In this document: positions 1-9,062 of the stretch, in pieces
How positions within the stretch are numbered: position 1 is the stretch's first letter
Layout of the letters: every line of letters begins with the position of its first letter
Origin: Reinekea thalattae
Lineage (GTDB): Bacteria; Pseudomonadota; Gammaproteobacteria; Pseudomonadales; Natronospirillaceae
Length of the DNA stretch: 64,000 bases
Assembly (NCBI RefSeq): GCF_008041945.1
Contig: NZ_VKAD01000001.1
Coordinates: 496,001 to 560,000, forward strand
Direction: 5' to 3'
The notes under the pieces: generated by a model
Told to the model about the DNA's origin: nothing
The model's database searches: none
What the model saw: only the letters and a program-made list of their open reading frames with translations
Translations under genes and position numbers: made by a program

Positions 1-12
1 CGGCATTTTTCG

Positions 13-939
13 TTATCGTTTGGCTGATTTGACTGGCAGATCATCCAAATTATTGTTTTCGAAATAACTGGCCATAAAATCGACAAAGGCGCGACTTTTG
101 GCTGACAAGTAACGATTCTCTGGATAAACCACGTGAATGGTGCGAGTTGGGAAGTTAATTTCTGGTAATAGCTGCACCAGCTTGCCACTGTCTAGATGTT
201 GTCTGATTAAATAAAGTGGCAGTGCGGCAACGCCCATACCATTCAATGTTGCTTCACATAATGTATCTAGGTCGTTAACAGTAAAGCGACGTTCTTTATT
301 TGCCAGCCCAGCTTCCTTGATAAAACGCTTAATCCAACGAGGTTCGGCAAAATCGATACCGGATACCATCAATAGGTGATGGTCAATTAAGTCATTCAAG
401 TGCTGAGGTGTGGAGTGGCTATCTAAATAATCTTTAGAGGCAACTAAAACAACTTTTTGCCGTGCGACAGGCCGTGCGACCAGTCGACTGTCTTGCAGTG
501 AGCCTAGGTGGATCGATAAATCGATGCCGTCACGCACCAAATCCAATCCTTTATCTGCCAGCGTTAGATCGAAGTTTACGTTAGGGTACTGTTTTAGAAA
601 TTCAGCAAAGATTCTCATTAGCATGGCTCGACCAAAGGTCGGCGTCGCAGATATTCGTAATGTGCCCTGAGGTGAAGTTTCGAGATCTTTCACCATGTGT
701 TCGGCTTCTTCTAAATCTTCTAATAACCGGCTGCAGCGATTGTAAAATAGCTGGCCTGCTTCGGTAGGGCTAACAGAGCGAGTTGTACGGTTAAGCAGGC
801 GAACCCCTAAGCGATCTTCTAATAGACTGATTTGTTTGCTGACCGCAGAGGGCGTAAGGCCCATTTGATGTGCAGCATTAGTAAAGTTGTTCGCTTTGAC
901 GACGGTAGTAAAAATAATAAGTGAGTCCAGACGCGCCAT
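13..939 (-). CDS. LysR-family transcriptional regulator
   Basis: A 308-residue protein with the full LysR layout: an N-terminal winged helix-turn-helix at about residues 2-60 (FTNAAHQMGLTPSAVSKQIS, then LLEDRLGVRLLNRTTRSVSPT) and an effector-binding domain from about 90 to 295. The length is normal for the family. LysR proteins are cytoplasmic tetramers that bind promoters and respond to a small ligand. The ligand cannot be read from the sequence. The gene to its right points away and encodes a motility-like protein, which is not an obvious target; a target could lie left of the window. The start at the ATG complementary to 937-939 gives a complete HTH. The family assignment is secure, the regulon unknown. 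Confidence 0.95.
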   Translation of the reverse strand: MARLDSLIIFTTVVKANNFTNAAHQMGLTPSAVSKQISLLEDRLGVRLLNRTTRSVSPTEAGQLFYNRCSRLLEDLEEAEHMVKDLETSPQGTLRISATPTFGRAMLMRIFAEFLKQYPNVNFDLTLADKGLDLVRDGIDLSIHLGSLQDSRLVARPVARQKVVLVASKDYLDSHSTPQHLNDLIDHHLLMVSGIDFAEPRWIKRFIKEAGLANKERRFTVNDLDTLCEATLNGMGVAALPLYLIRQHLDSGKLVQLLPEINFPTRTIHVVYPENRYLSAKSRAFVDFMASYFENNNLDDLPVKSAKR

Positions 940-1259
940 AAGTTGGGATCCTGTTTGCTACTGTTAAAGCGCTATAATAGTCACTTAAAGGGCTTTTATC
1001 TAGGTTATTGTTGAGTAAAATTTGATAATAAGGCGAATTTGTTGGTGATTATCAATTTTTAGGCTCTTATTGTTTCCTGCTGCTAGAGCGGAACCTAAAT
1101 AAAGGGCACTAAATAAAGGACATAGATAGTGATAATGGCGAGGTGTTCTAAGCTTCTGTTAAATTCTTGCTTTAGTTATCCATTATTCGGCCGATAAAAA
1201 GTTAGGCTATTTTAAATTTATGCATACCCTTAGCGCGTATTCAACAGGAGTCTTCTGCC
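940..1259. other. Intergenic region between divergent LysR and DUF5610-like genes
   Basis: These 320 bases hold no ORF I can support. They contain an 11-base direct repeat CTAAATAAAGG at 1095-1105 and 1109-1119 (period 14), a candidate sigma-28 promoter at 1171-1197, and an AGGAG ribosome binding site at about 1245-1250 ahead of the GTG at 1260. The left part should carry the LysR promoter, but I could not pick one out with confidence. Confidence 0.6.
1171..1197 (+). promoter_or_regulatory. Candidate sigma-28 (FliA) promoter of the DUF5610-like gene
   Basis: GCCGATAA at 1190-1197 is an exact match to the sigma-28 -10 consensus. Eleven bases upstream, TTTAGTTA at 1171-1178 matches 5 of 8 positions of the -35 consensus TAAAGTTT, so spacing is right but the -35 is weak. 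It would start transcription about 55 bases before the GTG at 1260. The neighbouring cheV-like gene makes a motility sigma factor plausible. Confidence 0.5.
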
Positions 1260-2375
1260 GTGAACAACTACAACCTTGGGTCTGGTTATTATCCAGATAA
1301 CTATGCTTCTCAGTATCAATATGGCTCGGCTAATTCAAAACTGCAGTCGCCTGAAGCAGCACAAAAGACGGAAGCAAGTTCAACTGAGCAAACAGATTCC
1401 ACGTCACGCGCTGACAATTTTAATGTCGATGCCTTGGTTGACCAGCTTTGGTCTTTTGCCTCTTCACGGGTTGCTAAGGCAGAAGCTGATGGCGCCAGTG
1501 AAGAAGACATTGCTCAAATGTGGCAGGATGCTGCCAGCGGTATTGAGAAGGGCTTCTCCGAAGCTAAAGAAGTCCTAGAAGGCATGGAGTTGCTCGACGA
1601 ACCTCTTAAGATGAAGATTGACTCAGCCTATGGCCAGTTGGTTGATAAAATTGATGAATCACTGCAAGCGCTGTCAGGTGATGTGTTGATTGAACCGAAA
1701 GAAAAGGCATCGACAACCTATGTCTCAGCCTCCTATGTTGAAACATCCTCTCTTTATACCAATCGTTCATCAAGCTCCCAAGGTATAAATGCTTATAGCC
1801 AGTATCAGTACCAGAGCCAAACATTTGAGCTCGACTTAGTGACAAAAGAAGGCGATAAAATTCAGATTCGCTCAGCTGTAACCGAAGAAAACTACGCAGC
1901 TTATGGTTCCGATAATTCAGCGTCGTCTGTTCAGTGGGGTGCCAGCGGTTCTAGTGATTACAGCCTTTATATCGAAGGTGACCTGAGTGACGAAGAACGC
2001 GCAGACTTAGAAGCACTGCTTGAGCAGGTTAATGAACTGGCGAACGAATTTTATAACGGCGATTTAAATACGGCCTTCAGTATGGCGCAGCAAATCGGCA
2101 TTGACGGTACTTCGTTAAAGTCGATGGATCTATCTATGACTGAAGTCGAAGCCAGCCGAGTGGGCAGTTACGTCAGTAATGTTCCAGAGTCCGATTCTAC
2201 TAGCCTTCCTAAGGGACTAGAGCCATTAAAAGATTACGCCGATCGTTTGTTAGCTGAGCAACTGGAGTGGCAAAGTAAGTTTGAATCCGATCGAGGGCTA
2301 CTCACCGCCTTATTGAATCACCCGATGAATCAGGGTGACTTAGGTGATTTTGTTTCTCAAATGTTAGGCGAGTAA
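1260..2375 (+). CDS. DUF5610-like protein of unknown function, possibly motility-linked
   Basis: A 371-residue acidic protein starting at GTG 1260 behind an AGGAG site. Residues 1-50 are Ser/Gln/Tyr-rich and probably disordered. Residues 53-138 form a helical block (VDALVDQLWSFASSRV onward) that looks like DUF5610. A Ser/Tyr-rich linker follows, then a C-terminal block from about 185 with FELDLVTKEGDKIQIR and a segment LANEFYNGDLNTAFSMA. There is no signal peptide or membrane span. I recognise the family pattern only moderately and no biochemical function is known to me. The candidate sigma-28 promoter upstream and a CheV-type gene 205 bp downstream hint at a link to flagellar motility; that is inference. 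Confidence 0.7.
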   Translation: MNNYNLGSGYYPDNYASQYQYGSANSKLQSPEAAQKTEASSTEQTDSTSRADNFNVDALVDQLWSFASSRVAKAEADGASEEDIAQMWQDAASGIEKGFSEAKEVLEGMELLDEPLKMKIDSAYGQLVDKIDESLQALSGDVLIEPKEKASTTYVSASYVETSSLYTNRSSSSQGINAYSQYQYQSQTFELDLVTKEGDKIQIRSAVTEENYAAYGSDNSASSVQWGASGSSDYSLYIEGDLSDEERADLEALLEQVNELANEFYNGDLNTAFSMAQQIGIDGTSLKSMDLSMTEVEASRVGSYVSNVPESDSTSLPKGLEPLKDYADRLLAEQLEWQSKFESDRGLLTALLNHPMNQGDLGDFVSQMLGE

Positions 2376-2580
2376 TTCGCTTAGTGTATCTGTTGAGCCT
2401 CTACGCTTTGCTAAAGCGGCTCAATGGTGGTTTTTGGGTGTGTTTCGTTAGCCTATAGGCTAGGTGTTAAGTGTTATGTGCGTAAGGCTGTCGCAGTCAT
2501 TCGTATCTCTTGGAATTTTGTCTACACTTAGGTTATTCGAGCATTACCTATATTAAGTTATGTAATTAGTGAGTTTTTAG

Positions 2581-3510
2581 ATGTCAGATATTTTAAAAAA
2601 TGTAGATAGCCGAACCAACCTTGTAGGGCAGAACCGACTGGAGCTCTTAATGTTTCAGTTGGCGGGTCGGCAAAAATTTGCGATCAATGTGTTTAAGGTT
2701 CAAGAAGTACTGACATTGCCTCAGTTGACTCTAATGCCGCATCGTAATAAGGCCGTTATAGGTGTGGTTTATTTGCGAGGCCGCTCATTACCGGTGATTG
2801 ATCTAAGTTTGGCCATTGGTATGCGGCCAATTCAGCATGATGAAAATTCAACCATCATAGTGACGGAATATAATTCGACCGTACAGGCTTTCTTGGTCGG
2901 CGCTGTAGATCGTATTGTTAATTTGAACTGGGAACAAATTAAGCCACCACCGAGTGGTACGGGTCATCATCATTACCTAACAGCGATCACGCAGTTAGAA
3001 GAAAAAATCATTGAAATTATTGATGTTGAAAAGGTGTTGTCAGAAATTTCGCCATTGAGCACTGAGTTACCCGATCATATTTTGGAAGATGATTTTGTAA
3101 ATAAAGCCCATGGCAAAGAAATTGTTATGGTCGATGATTCATCGACTGCGCATGCTCAAGCCAAGGCTATTTTTACAAAATTAGGTTTAACTGTGCATCA
3201 GGCAATGGATGGCGAAGCAGGGTTGCAGCTGTTACGTCAACTGGCTAGCGAGCAAGAAGGCCCGATTACCGATCGAATTTTACTATTGGTGACCGATGCT
3301 GAAATGCCAAGAATGGACGGTTATCGACTGACAACTGAGATACGCGCAGATGATAAACTAAAAGATTTATATATTGTGCTCCATACTTCTCTCAGTGGCG
3401 CGTTCAATGAAGCGATGGTCGAGAAGGTGGGTTGTAACCAGTTTTTATCGAAGTTTAAACCTGAAGAGCTGGCTCAGCTAATCAAAGATCGAATCGAACA
3501 GTCAGCTTAA
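2581..3510 (+). CDS. cheV: CheV-type chemotaxis coupling protein (CheW domain plus receiver)
   Basis: A 309-residue protein with a CheW-like domain at about residues 18-155 (LLMFQLAGRQKFAINVFKVQ; LRGRSLPVIDLSLAIG) and a response-regulator receiver domain at about 180-305. The receiver shows the acidic pair in IVMVDDSS and the phospho-acceptor Asp in LLVTDAEMPRMDGYRL, followed by the conserved Thr (LHTSLSG) and Lys (FLSKFKPEEL). CheV proteins couple chemoreceptors to the CheA kinase and tune the signal through phosphorylation; they act at the cytoplasmic face of receptor arrays. The order and length are those of CheV. No other che gene lies in the window. A rho-independent terminator follows at 3565-3597. 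Confidence 0.93.
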   Translation: MSDILKNVDSRTNLVGQNRLELLMFQLAGRQKFAINVFKVQEVLTLPQLTLMPHRNKAVIGVVYLRGRSLPVIDLSLAIGMRPIQHDENSTIIVTEYNSTVQAFLVGAVDRIVNLNWEQIKPPPSGTGHHHYLTAITQLEEKIIEIIDVEKVLSEISPLSTELPDHILEDDFVNKAHGKEIVMVDDSSTAHAQAKAIFTKLGLTVHQAMDGEAGLQLLRQLASEQEGPITDRILLLVTDAEMPRMDGYRLTTEIRADDKLKDLYIVLHTSLSGAFNEAMVEKVGCNQFLSKFKPEELAQLIKDRIEQSA

Positions 3511-3564
3511 AAGCAGTCTGTACATAAAAACGGGCTATCTAAGAGAGCCTATAAAAGATCACCT

Positions 3565-3597
3565 AAAAAGCGCTGTTTTCATACAGCGCTTTTTTTA
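3565..3597 (+). terminator. Rho-independent terminator after cheV
   Basis: Perfect 11-bp inverted repeat AAAAAGCGCTG (3565-3575) and CAGCGCTTTTT (3584-3594), with an 8-base loop and a T run to 3597. The stem sits 55 bp after the cheV stop codon. Confidence 0.85.
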
Positions 3598-3692
3598 TTG
3601 GTTCGATTTATGTTGCCTATGAGGCGTTGCTTTTTTCACACACCACACTACACCACACTTGAGATTTTCGACCTATCTAATCACTGCAGTAT

Positions 3693-5612
3693 TTATGGAT
3701 TTTGTGTTTGTTCGTTATCACTGCCGGTCCAAGCCGAAAGGCGCCACTGATTTTCAGCGGTTAAGGCATAGACTTGGCTATAGGTAAGCACAGACTTGAC
3801 GTAATGCCGAGTTTCATCGAATGGAATGCTTTCTATCCAGATTGTAGGCTCATAGGGAAACCGTTCATTCCAAGAGACAACCCGATGCGGCCCAGCATTA
3901 TAAGCAGCAGTCGCATAAACCTGGCTATTAAATTCTTGATATAAATCGCTGAGGTACTGGCTACCAATACGAATGTTGGTTTCTGGGTTGAAAAGATCCT
4001 CAGGTCCTTGGTAGGGGATATTATGTTTGTCTGCTGTGGCTTTTGCCGTGTAAGGCATAATCTGCATTAAGCCTTGAGCGCCGACTGGACTTACCGCGGC
4101 GCTATCAAATCGACTTTCTTGGCGCATAACACCGTATAGCCAGTGCTCAGGTAACTCGAAGCGCTGTGCATTCTCTGTTATCAATGAGGCAAATGCTGCA
4201 GGATAGCGTAGGTGAATTAAATTATAGCGCCCACTCCAGCCTGCCGATTCAGATGATTTAGCATACCAACCCCAATTAAACGCCAATTCAGCCGCTGCGT
4301 GTTGCACATCGTTATTTTGAAGCCGTACCCAGTCGTCCCATTCTGCTTTAGCTCGTGGCAAATCACCGGCACGATACAGCGCTCGCGCCCGTTTAAGCGC
4401 AGGTTGTTTATTTAGACTGGCAATATTGCTCGCTTGATAATCCGCTTGTGAGCCAAGTGACGGAGTTTTATTTAAAATGCCGGCGGCGAGGTAGCCGTAA
4501 TAGTCTCGCTCGTCACTGAGTTGATACAGGATGTTGTCGCCACTGAGTTGCCCGGTGAGTTTAAGCTCAGCTAGACCAGACCAATATTGCCATTGGTGAG
4601 TCAGTTTTAGCTCGCTACTAAGCTCGGAAAACAGTTGCTCTACCTGTTCATAGTCTTCGTTTGCCAATGCAATTTGCAGTCGCCAATGTTGAACCGTTTG
4701 GTCGGAACGGTAAGGGTCTGCAATGGCCAGCCAATAGTCCGCTTGCGGCAGTGCAAGTTTTGCCATAGCAATCCCTAGGTATCGAGAAGCTGTTTGGATG
4801 TCCTCAAACTCAATGCCTGGTGTTGCTTGTACGATTTGTAGCCACAGGTTTGATGCGGATTTAGGGTCTTGATAGGCCATGCGATTAACCGCTGCCAGCG
4901 CCAGCTCTCGATTCTCTGCAGAACTAGGGTCGTAAGATAGGCTAATAATGGACTTAGGGTCCTGATAAACATCGCGCAGTTTCACACTCAAGGAGAGGTA
5001 GTCGTTCGACTCATACAGCAATTCAAGCTCGGTCATTAAGCTATCATTGCGCTCATAAAAGGCGAGTAATTGGCGTTGCCAGATGCGCTGATCTTTTTCT
5101 TCTGGTGACGCGTTAAGCCAATTTAAAAAAGGCTCGTTGCAATTGCTCGGCTGTGATTTGCCAGAAAACCAAAGTGAAGCTATCAATGGATAGTGCTCAG
5201 AGATATTGGCGTTTAACTTTAATGATGCGAGTAAAAAATCGCATTGCCCGTCAGGTTCATTGGAGTGTGCAAATTGTTTAACCAATTGCGGCCAGTCTTC
5301 TCGGCGAGTTAACTCTTCTCGCCAGGCGGGTAAAAATAGTTTTGCTGCAGCGCTGTTGGATGTTACAGATAAGAACCGGCTGACTTCTTTGTTTTTCACT
5401 TGGGTGATGTTTTGTTCTAACCAGAGTGAATAGAGATGAGGGTAGAGTAGTTCATTGTGCCAGCTTTTAAGTTCAGCTTTGGAGACTGAGCCAGCTTGGA
5501 TACGTTGTTTGTATATCGAAAATTCACTGACGGGCTCATCAACCAAGGTTTGTTGATGGCAGCTGCTTAACCAGATAAACAATAATAACGAGACAATGTT
5601 AATAACTTTCAT
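3693..5612 (-). CDS. slt: Lytic murein transglycosylase, Slt70-like, predicted lipoprotein
   Basis: A 639-residue Slt70 homologue that cleaves the glycan strands of peptidoglycan to 1,6-anhydromuropeptides. The N-terminal two thirds is the alpha-superhelical U/linker region. The C-terminal goose-lysozyme-like domain begins near residue 490 with GVMRQESRFDSAAVSPVGAQ, where Glu499 is the catalytic acid, followed by GLMQIMP and YNAGPHRV. The start MKVINIVSLLLFIWLSSC ends in a lipobox-like LSSC with Cys18, so this copy is probably a membrane-anchored lipoprotein rather than a free periplasmic enzyme as in E. coli. It is monocistronic and converges on cheV. In Pseudomonas slt also lies close to uup (from memory). 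Confidence 0.93.
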   Translation of the reverse strand: MKVINIVSLLLFIWLSSCHQQTLVDEPVSEFSIYKQRIQAGSVSKAELKSWHNELLYPHLYSLWLEQNITQVKNKEVSRFLSVTSNSAAAKLFLPAWREELTRREDWPQLVKQFAHSNEPDGQCDFLLASLKLNANISEHYPLIASLWFSGKSQPSNCNEPFLNWLNASPEEKDQRIWQRQLLAFYERNDSLMTELELLYESNDYLSLSVKLRDVYQDPKSIISLSYDPSSAENRELALAAVNRMAYQDPKSASNLWLQIVQATPGIEFEDIQTASRYLGIAMAKLALPQADYWLAIADPYRSDQTVQHWRLQIALANEDYEQVEQLFSELSSELKLTHQWQYWSGLAELKLTGQLSGDNILYQLSDERDYYGYLAAGILNKTPSLGSQADYQASNIASLNKQPALKRARALYRAGDLPRAKAEWDDWVRLQNNDVQHAAAELAFNWGWYAKSSESAGWSGRYNLIHLRYPAAFASLITENAQRFELPEHWLYGVMRQESRFDSAAVSPVGAQGLMQIMPYTAKATADKHNIPYQGPEDLFNPETNIRIGSQYLSDLYQEFNSQVYATAAYNAGPHRVVSWNERFPYEPTIWIESIPFDETRHYVKSVLTYSQVYALTAENQWRLSAWTGSDNEQTQNP

Positions 5613-5825
5613 AACATCCGATTAAGCAGAATGACTTCAAGCTAGGCTAGATGGCTTTGCTCTGAAATTCAAGCACGTTATGTAACACAGTAAGTAAAGT
5701 GAGAAGTCTATACCGCTAAACAAAGCCATGTTAATTGGTGTGGTCAGAGCTGATGCTTCTTAGCTGATAAAGAATGGGTATTAATAGGTAATAAATGTAG
5801 TTTAAAGCTTGAGTGAGTCGGTAAA

Positions 5826-5860
5826 GAAAAATAAGCGAGCGAAGGCAGGGGCCTTCGCTC
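5826..5860 (-). terminator. Rho-independent terminator of the RND operon
   Basis: Read leftwards: GAGCGAAGGC (complement of 5851-5860), a 4-base loop and GCCTTCGCTC (complement of 5837-5846), then a T-rich tail across 5826-5834. It lies 9 bp past the stop codon of the permease gene. Confidence 0.8.
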
Positions 5861-5868
5861 GGCAAGGA

Positions 5869-8800
5869 CTATTTACGTGCAATAAGTGTCGTAATTAGAT
5901 TAGGTAAGCCTGCTAAGATAGTTTTTAACCAAGCGATTAGGCGTTTAATATCTCGGTCAATAAAAATTAACATGCTTGGGGTCAAGACCAGCGTTAACAG
6001 AGTTGCAAAGGTTAAACCTCCTGCAATGGCTGTTGATAGCTGAGTCCACCATTGCGCTGATGGCGCGCCGATAGACATTTCTTGACCAGGTATATCAATA
6101 GTTAGCTGCAACACCATCGGCACCAACCCCAAAATGGTGGTGATGGTGGTTAACGCAACTGGCCGAGCTCGTTGCGCACAGGTGACTAAGGCCGCTTCTA
6201 TCGGCTCTAGGCCATCGCGCTTCATGACATTATAGGTGTCGATAAGCACGATATTGTTATTTACCACAATACCAGCCAGAGCAATAATACCAACACCGCT
6301 CATGACGATACCGAACGGGTTGCCTGTCACGATGATACCGACTAAGACACCGACTGTTGAAAGTACAACAGAAGATAAGATCAAACCGGTTTGCAGTAGG
6401 CTATTAAATTGCGTTACCAAAATAATCACCATGATGAATAGCGCGACCAAGAAGGCGTTGCCTAAAAACGCCATGGTTTCCATTTGCTCTTGCTGATCAC
6501 CGACGAACAAAAAGGTAACGTCCTGTGGTAATTGACCAGCTTGATACAGCTCGGTCAATTGAGTCTGTAAGTCGGCAATGACAAAGCCAACCTGTTCTCC
6601 AGGTTGTAAGTTTGCTTCAATTTCTAGGGTGAGCTTACCGTCAGTACGGAAAATATCGCCACGTTTGTTTTCCGCGGTACGTTTTATAAAGTTACTGATC
6701 GGTACCTGTTGACCCTGAGTAGTGATGGTTAAATTATCGATCTGTTCGAGATCTCGGCCATTAAATGGGTAGCGAATTCGAATGTCGACTTCATCATCAG
6801 CATCATCTGGACGGTAAGTACCAATTTTAAGGCCGTTGGTTATCATCTGAATCGATGAGCCTACGGTTGCAACATTGGTTCCGAAACGCGCAGCCGCTTC
6901 ACGATCAACTTCAATTTTCCACTCTAAACCATCGAGTGATCGGTTGTCGGTAACTTCTTTGAAGCGCTCGTCGGCTTGCATGGTTTTGACCACCGTATCG
7001 ACTGCCGAATATAGGCTTTCAATGCTGTTCGAAACAAACTGCAATTGAATGTCGATACCTGTTGTCGGGCCGTTCGCAGGCTGCTTTGTTTCGACAACAA
7101 TACCGGCAATATCCGAAGTCGCAGCAACGGCATTGCTTAGTATCAGGTCGGTGCTTGGACGTGCCGGTGTCCAGTCAAAATATTCGACAAATAGAATGCC
7201 AATTGTATCTGCACTGTATTCACTCGAAGGTGATGTGGTGACCGTCGTGGTGACCGTTTTAATGTGTTCGACTTCCATCACTTTTTGTTCAACGCGCTTA
7301 ACAATTTCGTTGCGTTCATCGAGTGAAAGGTTGCCGCGCGCTCGCACAACAACAGAACCGAAATCTGAATCAACCTGCGGGAAAAATTCAACACCGGGCT
7401 GGCGAATGATGAAGGCGATAACAATGAGTAGCATCACTACAAATACCAAAACCATGGCAATCCAAGGGCGGGGTAGTAGCCAGCTGAGGAACTTAATATA
7501 GCGACCTAAAACACCTTTAATATTACCGAACTGCCGTTGTTGAATTGCATCGATGGTGACCTGTTGTTTCTCGGTGACAGGTAAGGCTTTACCAAATAAG
7601 AAACCAAAAGCTGGGATAGCAATGAGAGCCATAATCAAAGAGGCTGACAGCGTGATCAATACCGTTTTCGGTAGATAGCCCATAAACTCACCTGCAATGC
7701 CGGGCCAAAATAGCAGCGGCATAAAGACGGCAAGAGTGGTTGCTGTCGATGCGATAATCGGCCAAGCCATACGGGTGGCTGCCTCACGGTAAGCAGTGGT
7801 TTTATCTGCACCTTCAGACATACGTCGGTCGGCGTATTCGATCACCACAATCGCGCCATCGACTAACATGCCAACGGATAAAATAAGCGCAAACAGCACA
7901 ACGATATTAAGCGTAATACCGAGCATCGACATCACTAGAATTGCAGCTAAGAACGAGCTTGGAATCGCTAAGCCAACCAATACAGCACTGCGTACACCTA
8001 ATGCCCAAACGATGACGATGAACACGAGCAAGGTCGATAGCATGACAGAGTTAAACAGGTCGTTTAACTGTTGTTGAATGGAAACCGATTTGTCTTGCGT
8101 GTAGGTAACCGTAATACCTTCAGGCCAAGCGCTCGAAGCCTCTTCGATAGTTGCCTTAACGCTTTCAATGGTTTCAATAACGTTCTCACCGACACGTTTT
8201 GAAATTTCCAATGTAACTGAAGGCTGACCATCGAGTCGAGAATAGGTCTCAGCATCCTTATAGGTTCGCTGCGCGACGGCGATATCACCAAAGTGAACCA
8301 CGGTATCACCATCGACCTTGACTGGAAGGTTTAGAATGTCTTCTTCGGTTTCGATTAAACCAGGTACTTTAAAAGAAAAGCGTCCAGCACCGGTGTCTAA
8401 ATTCCCCGCGGTTACCAGCTGATTATTATTTGAAACAATGGAATAAAGTTCGGCATGCGAAATGTTATAGCTTGCCATTAGCGCAGGATCGATAATGATT
8501 TCTGCAACTTCATCACGGCTACCGTTTATCTTTGCTTCCAGTACGCTGGGCAACGCTTCAAGGCGATCTTGAAGATCATCAGCGATCTTAAATAGTACGC
8601 GATCATCGACTTCACCAGATAGTGATGCATTGATGATCGGAAATTCTGCAATGTTGAATTCCAACACGTAAGGTTCGCTTGCTTCGCTAGGAAGATTGCC
8701 TTTGGCGGTATCAACCGCTTCACGAACATCGACAAGTGCGTCGTCAATAGAAACGCCAACGCGGAATTCCATGGTTAAACCAGCATGACCTTCACTGGCA

Positions 8801-9051
8801 GTGCTGGTGATTTCTTTAAGACCATCGACGGTGCTGAGCTCTTGCTCTAATGGCCGAACCATCAATCGGTCAGAGTCTTCTGGTGAAATACCTTCTAAGG
8901 ACACGCCGACATAAACAAAGGGGACAGTAACATCCGGTTCTGCTTCTTTCGGGATAGATACCAACGCCGAAACGCCGGAAAAAAATATCAATAAAAAAAC
9001 CAGTATAACCGTACGTGAGCGACTTAAGGACGCCTTAATAAATGAAACCAC
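5869..9051 (-). CDS. RND efflux transporter permease subunit
   Basis: A 1060-residue inner-membrane RND pump of the normal size: N-terminal membrane helix (about 13-33), a large periplasmic loop, helices TM2-TM6 at about 340-490, TM7 near 535-555, a second loop and TM8-TM12 at about 865-1045. It exports compounds by proton antiport with a periplasmic adaptor and a TolC-type channel. TM4 reads SVGMLVDGAIVVIEYADR, with one Asp where AcrB has two, and TM10 has GIVVNNNIVLIDTYN where AcrB has a Lys. The adaptor gene lies 11 bp upstream in the same direction, so they form an operon. No outer-membrane channel gene is linked. Substrate is unknown. Confidence 0.95.
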   Translation of the reverse strand: MVSFIKASLSRSRTVILVFLLIFFSGVSALVSIPKEAEPDVTVPFVYVGVSLEGISPEDSDRLMVRPLEQELSTVDGLKEITSTASEGHAGLTMEFRVGVSIDDALVDVREAVDTAKGNLPSEASEPYVLEFNIAEFPIINASLSGEVDDRVLFKIADDLQDRLEALPSVLEAKINGSRDEVAEIIIDPALMASYNISHAELYSIVSNNNQLVTAGNLDTGAGRFSFKVPGLIETEEDILNLPVKVDGDTVVHFGDIAVAQRTYKDAETYSRLDGQPSVTLEISKRVGENVIETIESVKATIEEASSAWPEGITVTYTQDKSVSIQQQLNDLFNSVMLSTLLVFIVIVWALGVRSAVLVGLAIPSSFLAAILVMSMLGITLNIVVLFALILSVGMLVDGAIVVIEYADRRMSEGADKTTAYREAATRMAWPIIASTATTLAVFMPLLFWPGIAGEFMGYLPKTVLITLSASLIMALIAIPAFGFLFGKALPVTEKQQVTIDAIQQRQFGNIKGVLGRYIKFLSWLLPRPWIAMVLVFVVMLLIVIAFIIRQPGVEFFPQVDSDFGSVVVRARGNLSLDERNEIVKRVEQKVMEVEHIKTVTTTVTTSPSSEYSADTIGILFVEYFDWTPARPSTDLILSNAVAATSDIAGIVVETKQPANGPTTGIDIQLQFVSNSIESLYSAVDTVVKTMQADERFKEVTDNRSLDGLEWKIEVDREAAARFGTNVATVGSSIQMITNGLKIGTYRPDDADDEVDIRIRYPFNGRDLEQIDNLTITTQGQQVPISNFIKRTAENKRGDIFRTDGKLTLEIEANLQPGEQVGFVIADLQTQLTELYQAGQLPQDVTFLFVGDQQEQMETMAFLGNAFLVALFIMVIILVTQFNSLLQTGLILSSVVLSTVGVLVGIIVTGNPFGIVMSGVGIIALAGIVVNNNIVLIDTYNVMKRDGLEPIEAALVTCAQRARPVALTTITTILGLVPMVLQLTIDIPGQEMSIGAPSAQWWTQLSTAIAGGLTFATLLTLVLTPSMLIFIDRDIKRLIAWLKTILAGLPNLITTLIARK

Positions 9052-9062
9052 AATAAGGCTCC

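Noticed and set aside
7049-7501. 150-codon open frame opposite the RND permease, and similar long frames opposite htpG, icd, clpA, ftsK and sucA
   Set aside because: They lie antisense to strongly conserved genes, lack ribosome sites and have biased compositions; shadows of the real genes.
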